Of a stretch of DNA of 64,000 bases, positions 57,739-64,000 are shown one piece after another. Below the pieces are notes generated by a model, which saw only the letters and a list, made by a program, of their open reading frames with translations, did no database searches and had not been told where the DNA came from. Position 1 is the first letter of the stretch. Each line of letters begins with the position of its first letter. The translations under genes and the position numbers were made by a program. This DNA comes from Haloarchaeobius litoreus (GTDB lineage: Archaea; Halobacteriota; Halobacteria; Halobacteriales; Natrialbaceae), in NCBI RefSeq assembly GCF_024495425.1, contig NZ_JANHJR010000002.1, positions 434,001-498,000 on the forward strand, given 5' to 3'.

Positions 57739-60700
57739 AGCTCACCTCGTTTCGGCCAGGCCCGGTAGAACACGACCGGCCTGACCTCGCTGTCGGTGTT
57801 CCGCCGTCCGGTACTGACGCTGCGGGTCTCGACCTCGAAGCCGGTGTTCGTGACGCCCGACACCACGACGTCGTCGCGGCCGGTCACGGTGCCGTCGTCG
57901 CCGAGGGCGAGGACCCGAGCCGCCGATGGCTGGCCCTCGGTCCGCGAGCCGAGTTCGACGCCGCCGTCGGTGGCCGCGCCCTGGCCCTCGGCACCCTCGG
58001 CAACGGGTGGAAGCACGCGCCCGAACACGTCGTCGGCGGCGAGCGAGCCGTGGAGCAGGTGGTGGCTGACGCTGCCGTCGGCGGCGGGCATGGCGACGCC
58101 GTGGGACCAGCCGAAGCCGAAGGCGTGGTCGGCGACGACCTGGTCGGTGCCGAGCGCGTCGAGGTTGCAGGTGGTGAACTCGACCATCGCGGGGTCGAAG
58201 CCCACGTCGACGCGGGTCGGGTAGTCGGCGTCGGGCGCGGGGACGCGGAACTGGCCGATCGCGGGCGTGCGGTGGTCGGCGGCCTCGACGGCGACGTAGG
58301 TGACGAGGTGGCCGCCCTGCCCGGTGTCGGTCACCTCGTCGTAGGTGAGCTCCATCGTCTCGCCGAGCTCGGTGACGCGGCCGGTGGTGTGTGTGCCGAA
58401 CTCTTCGCCGCGGCCGTGCATGAGGTGGAGCGCGCGGTCCTGGTAGCCGCCGTAGGCGTTCCGCACGACCGTCTCGGGGACGAGCGTGCTGTTGGCGACG
58501 TGCTGCTGGACCGCGTCGTTGGGCGTCTTCACGGCCTCGCCGTGGGAGACGCCGATGGCCCCGTCGGTCGCGGAGGCGGTATCGATGCCGTGGACCGCGT
58601 TGACCGACGTGAGCGAGACGAAGCTCGCGTCGAGGCCGAGCGAGACGGACTGGACGCCGGCGGTCGCCGGGGTGAGGAAGTGCCCCGTCTCGACGGTCGC
58701 GTCGCCGTCGGTCCGGAACGCCCGGAACATGACCGTGACGCTGTCGTCGCGGCTGTCCTCGGGGAGCGACGAGCCGTCGAAGGACATCTCGAACCCGCCG
58801 CTGGTCGTCTTCGTGACCCTGCCGGCGAGCGCGCCGGCGCTGCCGTCGTCGTGGACGAGCAGGTCGAGGACGAGTCCGTCGCGACCGGAGCCGACCGCAC
58901 TGCCGGTTCGTCTGGCGTCGTTGGCGACGCTGACGGCGTTCTGTGTCAGCGTGCCGTCGTCGGCCCGCGAGAGCGTGCCGTAGGTCCAGCCGTCGGTCCG
59001 GACGGTGTCGTCGCCGGTGCGGCCGACGTTGTTCGTCGCGGTGAAGAGCACGAGGTCGGGCTCGAAGTCGAGGTCGGTCACCGCGACGGTGCCGCCGCCG
59101 GGCGGCGTCTCGAACGTTCCCGTCGCGTAGTCGTCGATGCCGCCTTTCGTTCCGGAGCCGCGTCCGGGGATGTGTGCGGGGATGTCGATGTCGCCGTCGG
59201 GCGAGCCGCCGGTGGTGCCGCCGGACGGTGCGGGCGTCGACCGGGTGCGACAGAGCAGGTAGCCGCCGCCGGCACCGACGCCGGCACCCGGGATGACCCA
59301 CCACGGCGGGACGAGGAACCCCTCGTCGTTGCCGCCGCCGGGCTCGTCGCCCGGCCCAACCGCGGGGTCGAGCGGCAGGGCGACGCTGTCGGTCGCGCCG
59401 TCGTCGTCGACGACCTCGAGCATCGGCGAGGCGTTCGCCGTGTCGTCGTAGGTGTGGTCGGTCGTCGGCCCGGCGGTCACCGCGTCGGTGGTGCCGTCGC
59501 CGTCGAAGTCCCAGCGGTACTCGACGACCTGACCGTCGGGGTCGGTCGCGTTCGAGGCGTCGAAGCTGACCGTGTCGCCGGCGGCGACGACGAACGACGA
59601 GGGTGCGAACGCGGCCGTCGGCGGTGTGTTCTCCGTGGTCACGTCGACCGGCGGGCAGTCGACGACCGACGACCGCTCGCTCGGGTACGCGAGCACCCGG
59701 ACGCGGGGCGAGTACGTGCCGGGTTCGGGGTAGGTGGTCGTCGTCGTCGGCTCGGTGACGTAGTCGCCGAAGCTCCCACTGCCGGTGTCGAACTGGTAGT
59801 CGTCGGCTCGCTCGGAGCGCGCGGCCGAGATGGAAACCGGCTCACCGACGACCACCTCGCGTGCGGAGACCGAACACCGCGCGACGGGACCGGGCTCGCG
59901 GTTCACGTCGACCGCGCCGAACGCGCGTGCCGTCGCACCGTCGTCGTCGACGACGACCAGCCGGACGGCGTAGGCGCCGTCGCTGGGGAACGTGTGGGTC
60001 GTCGTGGGGGTCGCCGTGGTGCTGTCTATGGTGCCGTCTGCGTCCCAGTCCCAGCGGTAGGACCCGATACTGCCGTCGGGGTCCGTGGAGTTCGAGGCGT
60101 CGAACGTCACCGTCTCGCCGACGCCCGGGCCCGCGGGCGAGTACGTGAACGCGGCGTTCGGGGGGACGTTGTCGGTGGCGACGGTGACGGTGCCGCAGTC
60201 GGCGGTGTCGCTCCGCTCCGCGCTCCTCCCCCAGACGCGGACCCGGACGTCGTAGCTGCCCTCCTCGACGTAGTCGACGGTGCGCTGGCTCTGGGTCGTG
60301 TAGTCGCCGAAGCCGCCGCCGGTGTCGTACTGGTACTCGGCGGCGTTCGCGGACGCCGAGGCGTCGATGGTGACCGAGCCGCCGGGCTCGATGGCAGACG
60401 GCGAGACGGTGCACTCGGCGACCGGCGCCGACTCGACGATGCTCACGTCGCGTGACGTCGAGCCCGTCAGCCCGTCGTCGTCGACGACCGTGAGCTGAGT
60501 CACCGCGTAGCCGGGTCCGGTCGAGTCGTAGGCGTAGGGGTGATCGACCACGGCGTACGTCGTCGTCTCGTCGATGCTGCCGTCGCCGTCGAAGTCCCAG
60601 CGGTACTCGGCGATGGTCCCATCGGGGTCGCTGGAGGCGGAGGCGTCGAGCCGTGCCGGTTCGCCGGCGACCGCGGGCTGGGGCGAGACGGTGAACGACG

Positions 60701-61430
60701 CCTCCGGTCCTGCGCTCTCCGGGTCGACCGTGAACTCGACCGTCGTGCTCGCGCTGTCGCCGTCGTTGTCCGTGACGGTTATCCGCACTGCCTTCGGGCC
60801 CTCGGTGGTGTAGGTGCGGTTCTCGCGGCCGTCGATGCCGAGCTCGACCGACTCGTTCACCTCGTAGCTGCCGTCGGCACCGAAGTCCCATCGGAGGTAG
60901 TAGATCTCGCCGTCGTCGTCCGCCGAGGCGGTCGCGTCGAACTGGACGGTGCCGCCGACGGTCGGGTTCGACGGGTCGTAGGTCAGCTGCGGCGTCGGCG
61001 GCGTGTTCGGTGCGACGGTGAACTCGGGGCAGGCTGCCGTGTCGCTCGTCTCGTCCGAGGCGTTGTACGCGTAGACGACCGGCTGGTAGGTCCCTTCGGA
61101 GTAGTTCGTCGTGTAGAACGCGTCGTCGGTGAACGGGGTGTCCGGCGTGCCGTCGCCGTCGAGGTCGTACCGGTAGCTGTCGGCGTTCCGGGAGTCGAAC
61201 GCGTAGATGCTCATCGGCTCGCCCGGTTCGGGGTACTGCTGTGAGATCTCGCAGGCGGCATCCGGCGTGCGGGTCGTGGCGGTGTCGGTCCCGCCGAAGC
61301 TGTTCCCCAGCCCACCGAGACCGCCGTCCCCCGCAAAGACCGGCTGTGCCAGCACGCCACCTCCAATGACGACGGCCGCGACGAGCCCGGCGACGAGTGC
61401 CCAGGACGGACAGGACGAACAGTCGCTCAT
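57735..61430 (-). CDS. 1231-aa PKD-domain membrane protein
   Basis: N-terminal signal anchor (ALVAGLVAAVVIGGGVLAQP, about 11-30). Seven PKD-like beta domains follow (about 50-690): four carry the canonical YRWDFDGDG-type core, and three (first, fourth, sixth) instead have a cysteine pair (for example AECTVSP ... DCGTV). A second hydrophobic segment lies at about 700-725 (FLVPPWWVIPGAGVGAGGGY). The remaining C-terminal part (about 770-1228) holds three copies of the same beta domain as the 2771-aa protein (GTFETP / GHFLTP / GQFRVP) ending VFYRAWP. Likely topology: PKD outside, C-terminal domain inside. It probably anchors the assembly to the cell surface. Confidence 0.85.
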   Translation of the reverse strand: MSDCSSCPSWALVAGLVAAVVIGGGVLAQPVFAGDGGLGGLGNSFGGTDTATTRTPDAACEISQQYPEPGEPMSIYAFDSRNADSYRYDLDGDGTPDTPFTDDAFYTTNYSEGTYQPVVYAYNASDETSDTAACPEFTVAPNTPPTPQLTYDPSNPTVGGTVQFDATASADDDGEIYYLRWDFGADGSYEVNESVELGIDGRENRTYTTEGPKAVRITVTDNDGDSASTTVEFTVDPESAGPEASFTVSPQPAVAGEPARLDASASSDPDGTIAEYRWDFDGDGSIDETTTYAVVDHPYAYDSTGPGYAVTQLTVVDDDGLTGSTSRDVSIVESAPVAECTVSPSAIEPGGSVTIDASASANAAEYQYDTGGGFGDYTTQSQRTVDYVEEGSYDVRVRVWGRSAERSDTADCGTVTVATDNVPPNAAFTYSPAGPGVGETVTFDASNSTDPDGSIGSYRWDWDADGTIDSTTATPTTTHTFPSDGAYAVRLVVVDDDGATARAFGAVDVNREPGPVARCSVSAREVVVGEPVSISAARSERADDYQFDTGSGSFGDYVTEPTTTTTYPEPGTYSPRVRVLAYPSERSSVVDCPPVDVTTENTPPTAAFAPSSFVVAAGDTVSFDASNATDPDGQVVEYRWDFDGDGTTDAVTAGPTTDHTYDDTANASPMLEVVDDDGATDSVALPLDPAVGPGDEPGGGNDEGFLVPPWWVIPGAGVGAGGGYLLCRTRSTPAPSGGTTGGSPDGDIDIPAHIPGRGSGTKGGIDDYATGTFETPPGGGTVAVTDLDFEPDLVLFTATNNVGRTGDDTVRTDGWTYGTLSRADDGTLTQNAVSVANDARRTGSAVGSGRDGLVLDLLVHDDGSAGALAGRVTKTTSGGFEMSFDGSSLPEDSRDDSVTVMFRAFRTDGDATVETGHFLTPATAGVQSVSLGLDASFVSLTSVNAVHGIDTASATDGAIGVSHGEAVKTPNDAVQQHVANSTLVPETVVRNAYGGYQDRALHLMHGRGEEFGTHTTGRVTELGETMELTYDEVTDTGQGGHLVTYVAVEAADHRTPAIGQFRVPAPDADYPTRVDVGFDPAMVEFTTCNLDALGTDQVVADHAFGFGWSHGVAMPAADGSVSHHLLHGSLAADDVFGRVLPPVAEGAEGQGAATDGGVELGSRTEGQPSAARVLALGDDGTVTGRDDVVVSGVTNTGFEVETRSVSTGRRNTDSEVRPVVFYRAWPKRGEL

Positions 61431-61648
61431 CCCGACACCCTCGGGACGGGCCGCCCCGGGGAACGGGCACCGAGGGGTCGCCGGCGTCCGTCACGGAGTG
61501 CGTCTCGTTCGGGCAGACCGCCAGCGGCGGCAGCGTCTGTCGGTCGCGGGAGTCGTTCCGCCGTCCACCCCACAGCTGGAACCCCCAATAACTCCGGTTT
61601 CGGGAGTTTGAACCGGTTCTCCGGAGCGTCTGTGCCACTCGTGCTCAT
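61427..61648 (-). CDS. 73-aa first gene of the giant operon
   Basis: ATG 61646-61648 lies about 29 bases downstream of the TATA box centre, so the transcript is leaderless or nearly so. The product starts MSTSGTDAPENRFKLPKPEL and becomes arginine- and proline-rich (DGRRRPLGARSPGRPVPRVS); it is basic, unusual in this proteome. Its TGA overlaps the ATG of the PKD gene (ATGA), and its end contains that gene's ribosome site (GAGGGTG). No family recognised; it may act mainly as a coupling leader. Confidence 0.6.
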   Translation of the reverse strand: MSTSGTDAPENRFKLPKPELLGVPAVGWTAERLPRPTDAAAAGGLPERDALRDGRRRPLGARSPGRPVPRVSG

Positions 61649-61672
61649 TTCCTCTAGGGAGTACTGTGAGGG

Positions 61673-61680
61673 TCATATAA
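61673..61680 (-). promoter_or_regulatory. Core promoter of the giant operon
   Basis: TTATATGA on the minus strand, centred 29 bases before the ATG of the 73-aa gene, in AT-rich DNA (TATTTAGCGTCCGGTTATAT region). It is the only strong promoter-like element found before or inside the 30-kb block. Confidence 0.65.
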
Positions 61681-61855
61681 CCGGACGCTAAATACGTCGT
61701 GCCACCCGTGGCGGCGCGACAGGGTGCCGCTGTCTGTCGATTTCGAGCGCTGGTTGCAGGAGCCTCCTACCGAGAGAAACAGGTCTCTACCCGGACAGGT
61801 GGCGTGTGAAAGGACGCGGTCGGTCGTGGCTCGGTCGTCGGTGGCGGCGGTGACC

Positions 61856-62569
61856 TCAGATGAAGTCGGAGACGCTCGGGCCGCCGTCGTCGCCGCCCTC
61901 CTCGCCGCCGCCGCCCATGCTCTGGAAGACGATGGGGTCGCGCGTCTGGAGCCAGACGCGGCCGTCGCCGGAGAACTTCGATACGTAGCCCTCGCCGCCG
62001 AGCATCGTGGACTTGATGCCGCCGTCCTTCTGGCGGTCGAGGTTCAGGCCGTCGGTCCAGGCGACGAGGTGGTCCTCGTCGACGATGGCCGGGTCGCCCG
62101 GCGAGACGTCGACCTCGTACACCGAGCCGTACGCCGAGAGGAACGCCATGCCGGTGCCGTCGAGCGCGAGCACCTTCAGCTGGCCCGAGGAGAACAGGTT
62201 CCCCGCCTCGTTCATCGCCGAGGACTTGTTCACGTTCGGCCCCCAGGCGAGCGTGGAGCCGGACTGGGACTTGATACGCCCGGTCTCGCCGAGGTCGAAC
62301 GCGACGATGTCCCCCGGGTGGTCGGGCGCGAGCACGACGTTCGCGCCGGACTCGCGGGCCGTGAACTCGTTCGTGACGAGGTCCTTGCTGCTGCTGACGG
62401 CGCTCTTGACCATGCCGCCGAGGCCGCCGTCGCCGCCGACGTTGGCCTCGGTGTCCATCGTGTCGCTCCGGCTGACCATCGCGCCGGTCTTCGCCCTGAT
62501 CGACTCCCCCCGCTCCATCGTGACCTGCAGGATCGCGTTGCTGGGTCGCTTCCGGATGTCGAACTCCAT
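61856..62569 (-). CDS. AIM24/TIGR00266 family protein
   Basis: 237 aa from ATG 62567-62569 (TATA-like ACATATTAGG about 30 bases upstream). Family features: SNAILQVTMERGESIRAKTG (about 11-30), an internal flexible region GGDGGLGGMVKSAVSS, and a long beta-rich core GSTLAWGPNVNKSSAMNEAG with SKFSGDGRVWLQTRDP near the end. Known: a small double-psi-like beta protein family with no firm biochemical role in prokaryotes (its yeast namesake is mitochondrial). It shares the strand of the giant operon but has its own promoter, 207 bp upstream of the operon's first gene. Confidence 0.86.
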   Translation of the reverse strand: MEFDIRKRPSNAILQVTMERGESIRAKTGAMVSRSDTMDTEANVGGDGGLGGMVKSAVSSSKDLVTNEFTARESGANVVLAPDHPGDIVAFDLGETGRIKSQSGSTLAWGPNVNKSSAMNEAGNLFSSGQLKVLALDGTGMAFLSAYGSVYEVDVSPGDPAIVDEDHLVAWTDGLNLDRQKDGGIKSTMLGGEGYVSKFSGDGRVWLQTRDPIVFQSMGGGGEEGGDDGGPSVSDFI

Positions 62570-62674
62570 ACAACCGTCGTCTGGTTGCATCCGCCTAATA
62601 TGTTTTCATACCAATCATAATGGCCGTTGTTTTTACTCTCTGGGACGGAACTGTGGCCGCGACGTGTCCTACTC

Positions 62675-63874
62675 TCAGTCGCCGAACGCGCCCGAAGCGG
62701 CGAGCTCGTCCAGTCGGTCGTCGTCGTAGCCGACCTCCCGGAGCACCTCGCGGGTGTGCTCGCCGAGTCTCGGCGGGAGGTGGTCGAAGCCGCTCTCCGC
62801 GTGGCCGTAGTTCAGGGGGTGTTCGATGACCGGCACGGTCCGCTCGCCGTCCGAGAGCTCGGTCATCACGCCCCGGGCTTCGGTCTGCTCGTTGTAGAGC
62901 GCGTCCTCCGGTTCGTTCACCGGCCCGGCGGGGATGCCGGCGTCCTCGACCAGCAGGTCCATCCACTCGTCGGTGGTCCGCTCGGCGAACGAGGGGGCGA
63001 GCTCGACCTCCAGCTCGTCCATGTGCTCGACGCGGTCGGCGTTCGTCTCGAACCGCTCGTCCTCGGCGAGTTCGGGTCGACCGATGGCGTCACAGAGCCC
63101 GCGCCAGAGCTTCTGGTTCAGGCAGGCGACGTTGAGGTGACCGTCGGCCGTCTCGAACGTCTGGTACGGCGCGAGCACCGGGTCCTTGGTGCCCATGCGC
63201 TTCGGCTGCTCGCCCGCGAACACCTTCCCCGCCTGCTTCGTCAGCCAGGGCAGCGTCGCGTCGAGCATCGCGAGGTCGATGTACTCCCCTTCACCGGTCA
63301 CCTCGCGCCGGTACAGCGCGGTCACGATGCCGAACGCGGCCCACATCGCGGTGATGAGGTCGGTCTGTGGCAGCCCCACCTTCACGGGTCGGCCGTCGGC
63401 CTCGCCGGTGACGCTCATGATGCCGCTCATCCCCTGCACGAGCAGGTCGTAGCCCGGCCGCTGGCTCCACGGCCCGGTCTGGCCGAACGCCGAGATGGCG
63501 CAGTACACCACGTCGTCGTTCACCTCGCGGATGGACTCCTCGTCGACGTGCAGCTTCGCCGCCGTCCCAGGCCGGTAGTTCTGGACGAACACGTCCGCCT
63601 CGGCGACGATGTCGTACAGCGCGGCGAGCCCCTCCTCGCGCTTGAGGTTCAGTTCGACGCTGCGCTTGTCGTAGTTGATGGTCCAGAAGTACGGCGACTC
63701 GCCGTCGATGAACGGTGGCCCAGAGTGGCGGTTGTCGTCGCCGACGCCGGGCCGTTCGACCTTGATGACCTCCGCGCCCTGGTTGGCGAGCATCAGCGAC
63801 GCGAACCCGCCCGTGACGAACGTCGTGAGGTCGACCACGGTGATGCCGTCGAGTATCTGACCGTCGGGATTCAT
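62675..63874 (-). CDS. CaiB/BaiF-family CoA-transferase
   Basis: 399 aa from ATG 63872-63874, with AGCTTTTTGCG about 28 bases upstream. Type III CoA-transferase marks: ILDGITVVDLTTFVTGGFAS (about 5-24), SLMLANQGAEVIKVERPGVG (about 24-43, with the usual GAEVIKVE), the catalytic-aspartate region ITGEGEYIDLAMLDATLPWL-like YIDLAMLDAT (about 190) and the C-terminal PPRLGEHTREVLREVGYDDD. Role: transfer of CoA between carboxylates; substrate unknown. Only 126 bp remain after it in the window, and I see no gene there. Confidence 0.9.
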   Translation of the reverse strand: MNPDGQILDGITVVDLTTFVTGGFASLMLANQGAEVIKVERPGVGDDNRHSGPPFIDGESPYFWTINYDKRSVELNLKREEGLAALYDIVAEADVFVQNYRPGTAAKLHVDEESIREVNDDVVYCAISAFGQTGPWSQRPGYDLLVQGMSGIMSVTGEADGRPVKVGLPQTDLITAMWAAFGIVTALYRREVTGEGEYIDLAMLDATLPWLTKQAGKVFAGEQPKRMGTKDPVLAPYQTFETADGHLNVACLNQKLWRGLCDAIGRPELAEDERFETNADRVEHMDELEVELAPSFAERTTDEWMDLLVEDAGIPAGPVNEPEDALYNEQTEARGVMTELSDGERTVPVIEHPLNYGHAESGFDHLPPRLGEHTREVLREVGYDDDRLDELAASGAFGD

Positions 63875-64000
63875 GCTACCAATGCGCGAGGGGAACGCGC
63901 AAAAAGCTTCGTACACAGGAGGTCGGCATCGGGTGACGACCCCGCCCGACCAGCGAGGTGGCGCTACGACGGACATGGACCGGGCTGCGGGGTCGTCACC

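Larger units (their letters stand above)
52950..57740. other. Lower-GC segment inside the giant operon
   Basis: Hand counts of sample 60-base lines give about 53-63% GC here (for example 56461-56520, 55%; 52981-53040, 53%) against 67-77% in sampled lines of the 2771-aa, DUF6603-core and PKD genes (41041-41100, 77%). The left edge falls inside the 1276-aa gene at about codon 440-450; the right edge is at the end of the PKD gene. This suggests a separately acquired module. Confidence 0.6.

Noticed and set aside
31641-61648. Contractile injection system or prophage reading of the giant operon
   Set aside because: No sheath, tube, baseplate-gp25, VgrG, tape measure, AAA+ ATPase, portal, terminase or integrase sequence is visible. 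The FEPD-type domain resemblance to tail proteins is a single hint.

Overview
The window is chromosomal DNA of a haloarchaeon (class Halobacteria). The evidence is high GC (roughly two thirds or more by eye), strongly acidic proteins, archaeal or haloarchaeal gene types (type II GAPDH, L10e, deoxyhypusine synthase, HalOD1, DUF7344 and bacterio-opsin-activator HTH proteins), and TATA-like boxes about 28 bases before many start codons, the usual leaderless haloarchaeal promoter layout. No tRNA, rRNA, CRISPR array, transposase or integrase was seen. The genus cannot be fixed from this sequence alone.

Positions 1-32,000 are mostly ordinary chromosome in short transcription units. They run: end of deoxyhypusine synthase; an orphan 2-oxoacid dehydrogenase E1 alpha; esterase; thioredoxin; LUD protein; HAD phosphatase; HalOD1/DUF7344 signalling pair; cobalamin-binding protein; aldehyde dehydrogenase; M29 aminopeptidase; GAPDH, Hsp20, RimK-type ligase, L10e and CspA; a lipoprotein plus a small wHTH/DUF7521 pair sharing a 15-bp motif; several small membrane and regulatory proteins; methylglyoxal synthase; acyl-CoA dehydrogenase beside a complete branched-chain-amino-acid-type ABC transporter (livFGMHK order); an MFS transporter; and an MhqO/MhqD-like dioxygenase and hydrolase pair. 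Two intervals of more than 500 bases have no convincing gene: 8801-9360 and 14367-14978.

Positions 31,641-61,648 form one minus-strand block of about 30 kb whose genes are joined by ATGA overlaps or gaps of a few bases, apart from one 68-bp gap. It starts at a single leaderless-type promoter (TATA at 61673-61680). In transcription order it encodes a 73-aa protein, a 1231-aa two-TM protein with seven PKD-like domains, a 37-39-aa microORF, a 1106-aa protein with a hydrophobic core, a 1276-aa DUF6603-like protein, a 28-aa microORF, a 1372-aa protein, a 24-aa microORF, an 870-aa protein, a 2771-aa giant, a 971-aa protein with an inserted lamin-tail-like domain, and a 221-aa membrane protein. None of the large proteins shows a nucleotide-binding, nuclease, sheath or peptidase motif. 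Several carry phrases that I recall from large uncharacterised bacterial proteins. The PKD protein and the 2771-aa giant share a domain in three tandem copies, which ties the membrane component to the soluble giant. The 1106-aa gene and the first third of the 1276-aa gene are about 8-10 points lower in GC than the rest, so the locus looks mosaic. This cluster is the best candidate for an undescribed system; its function cannot be read from sequence.

Positions 61,856-63,874 return to ordinary genes: an AIM24-family protein and a CaiB/BaiF-type CoA-transferase.
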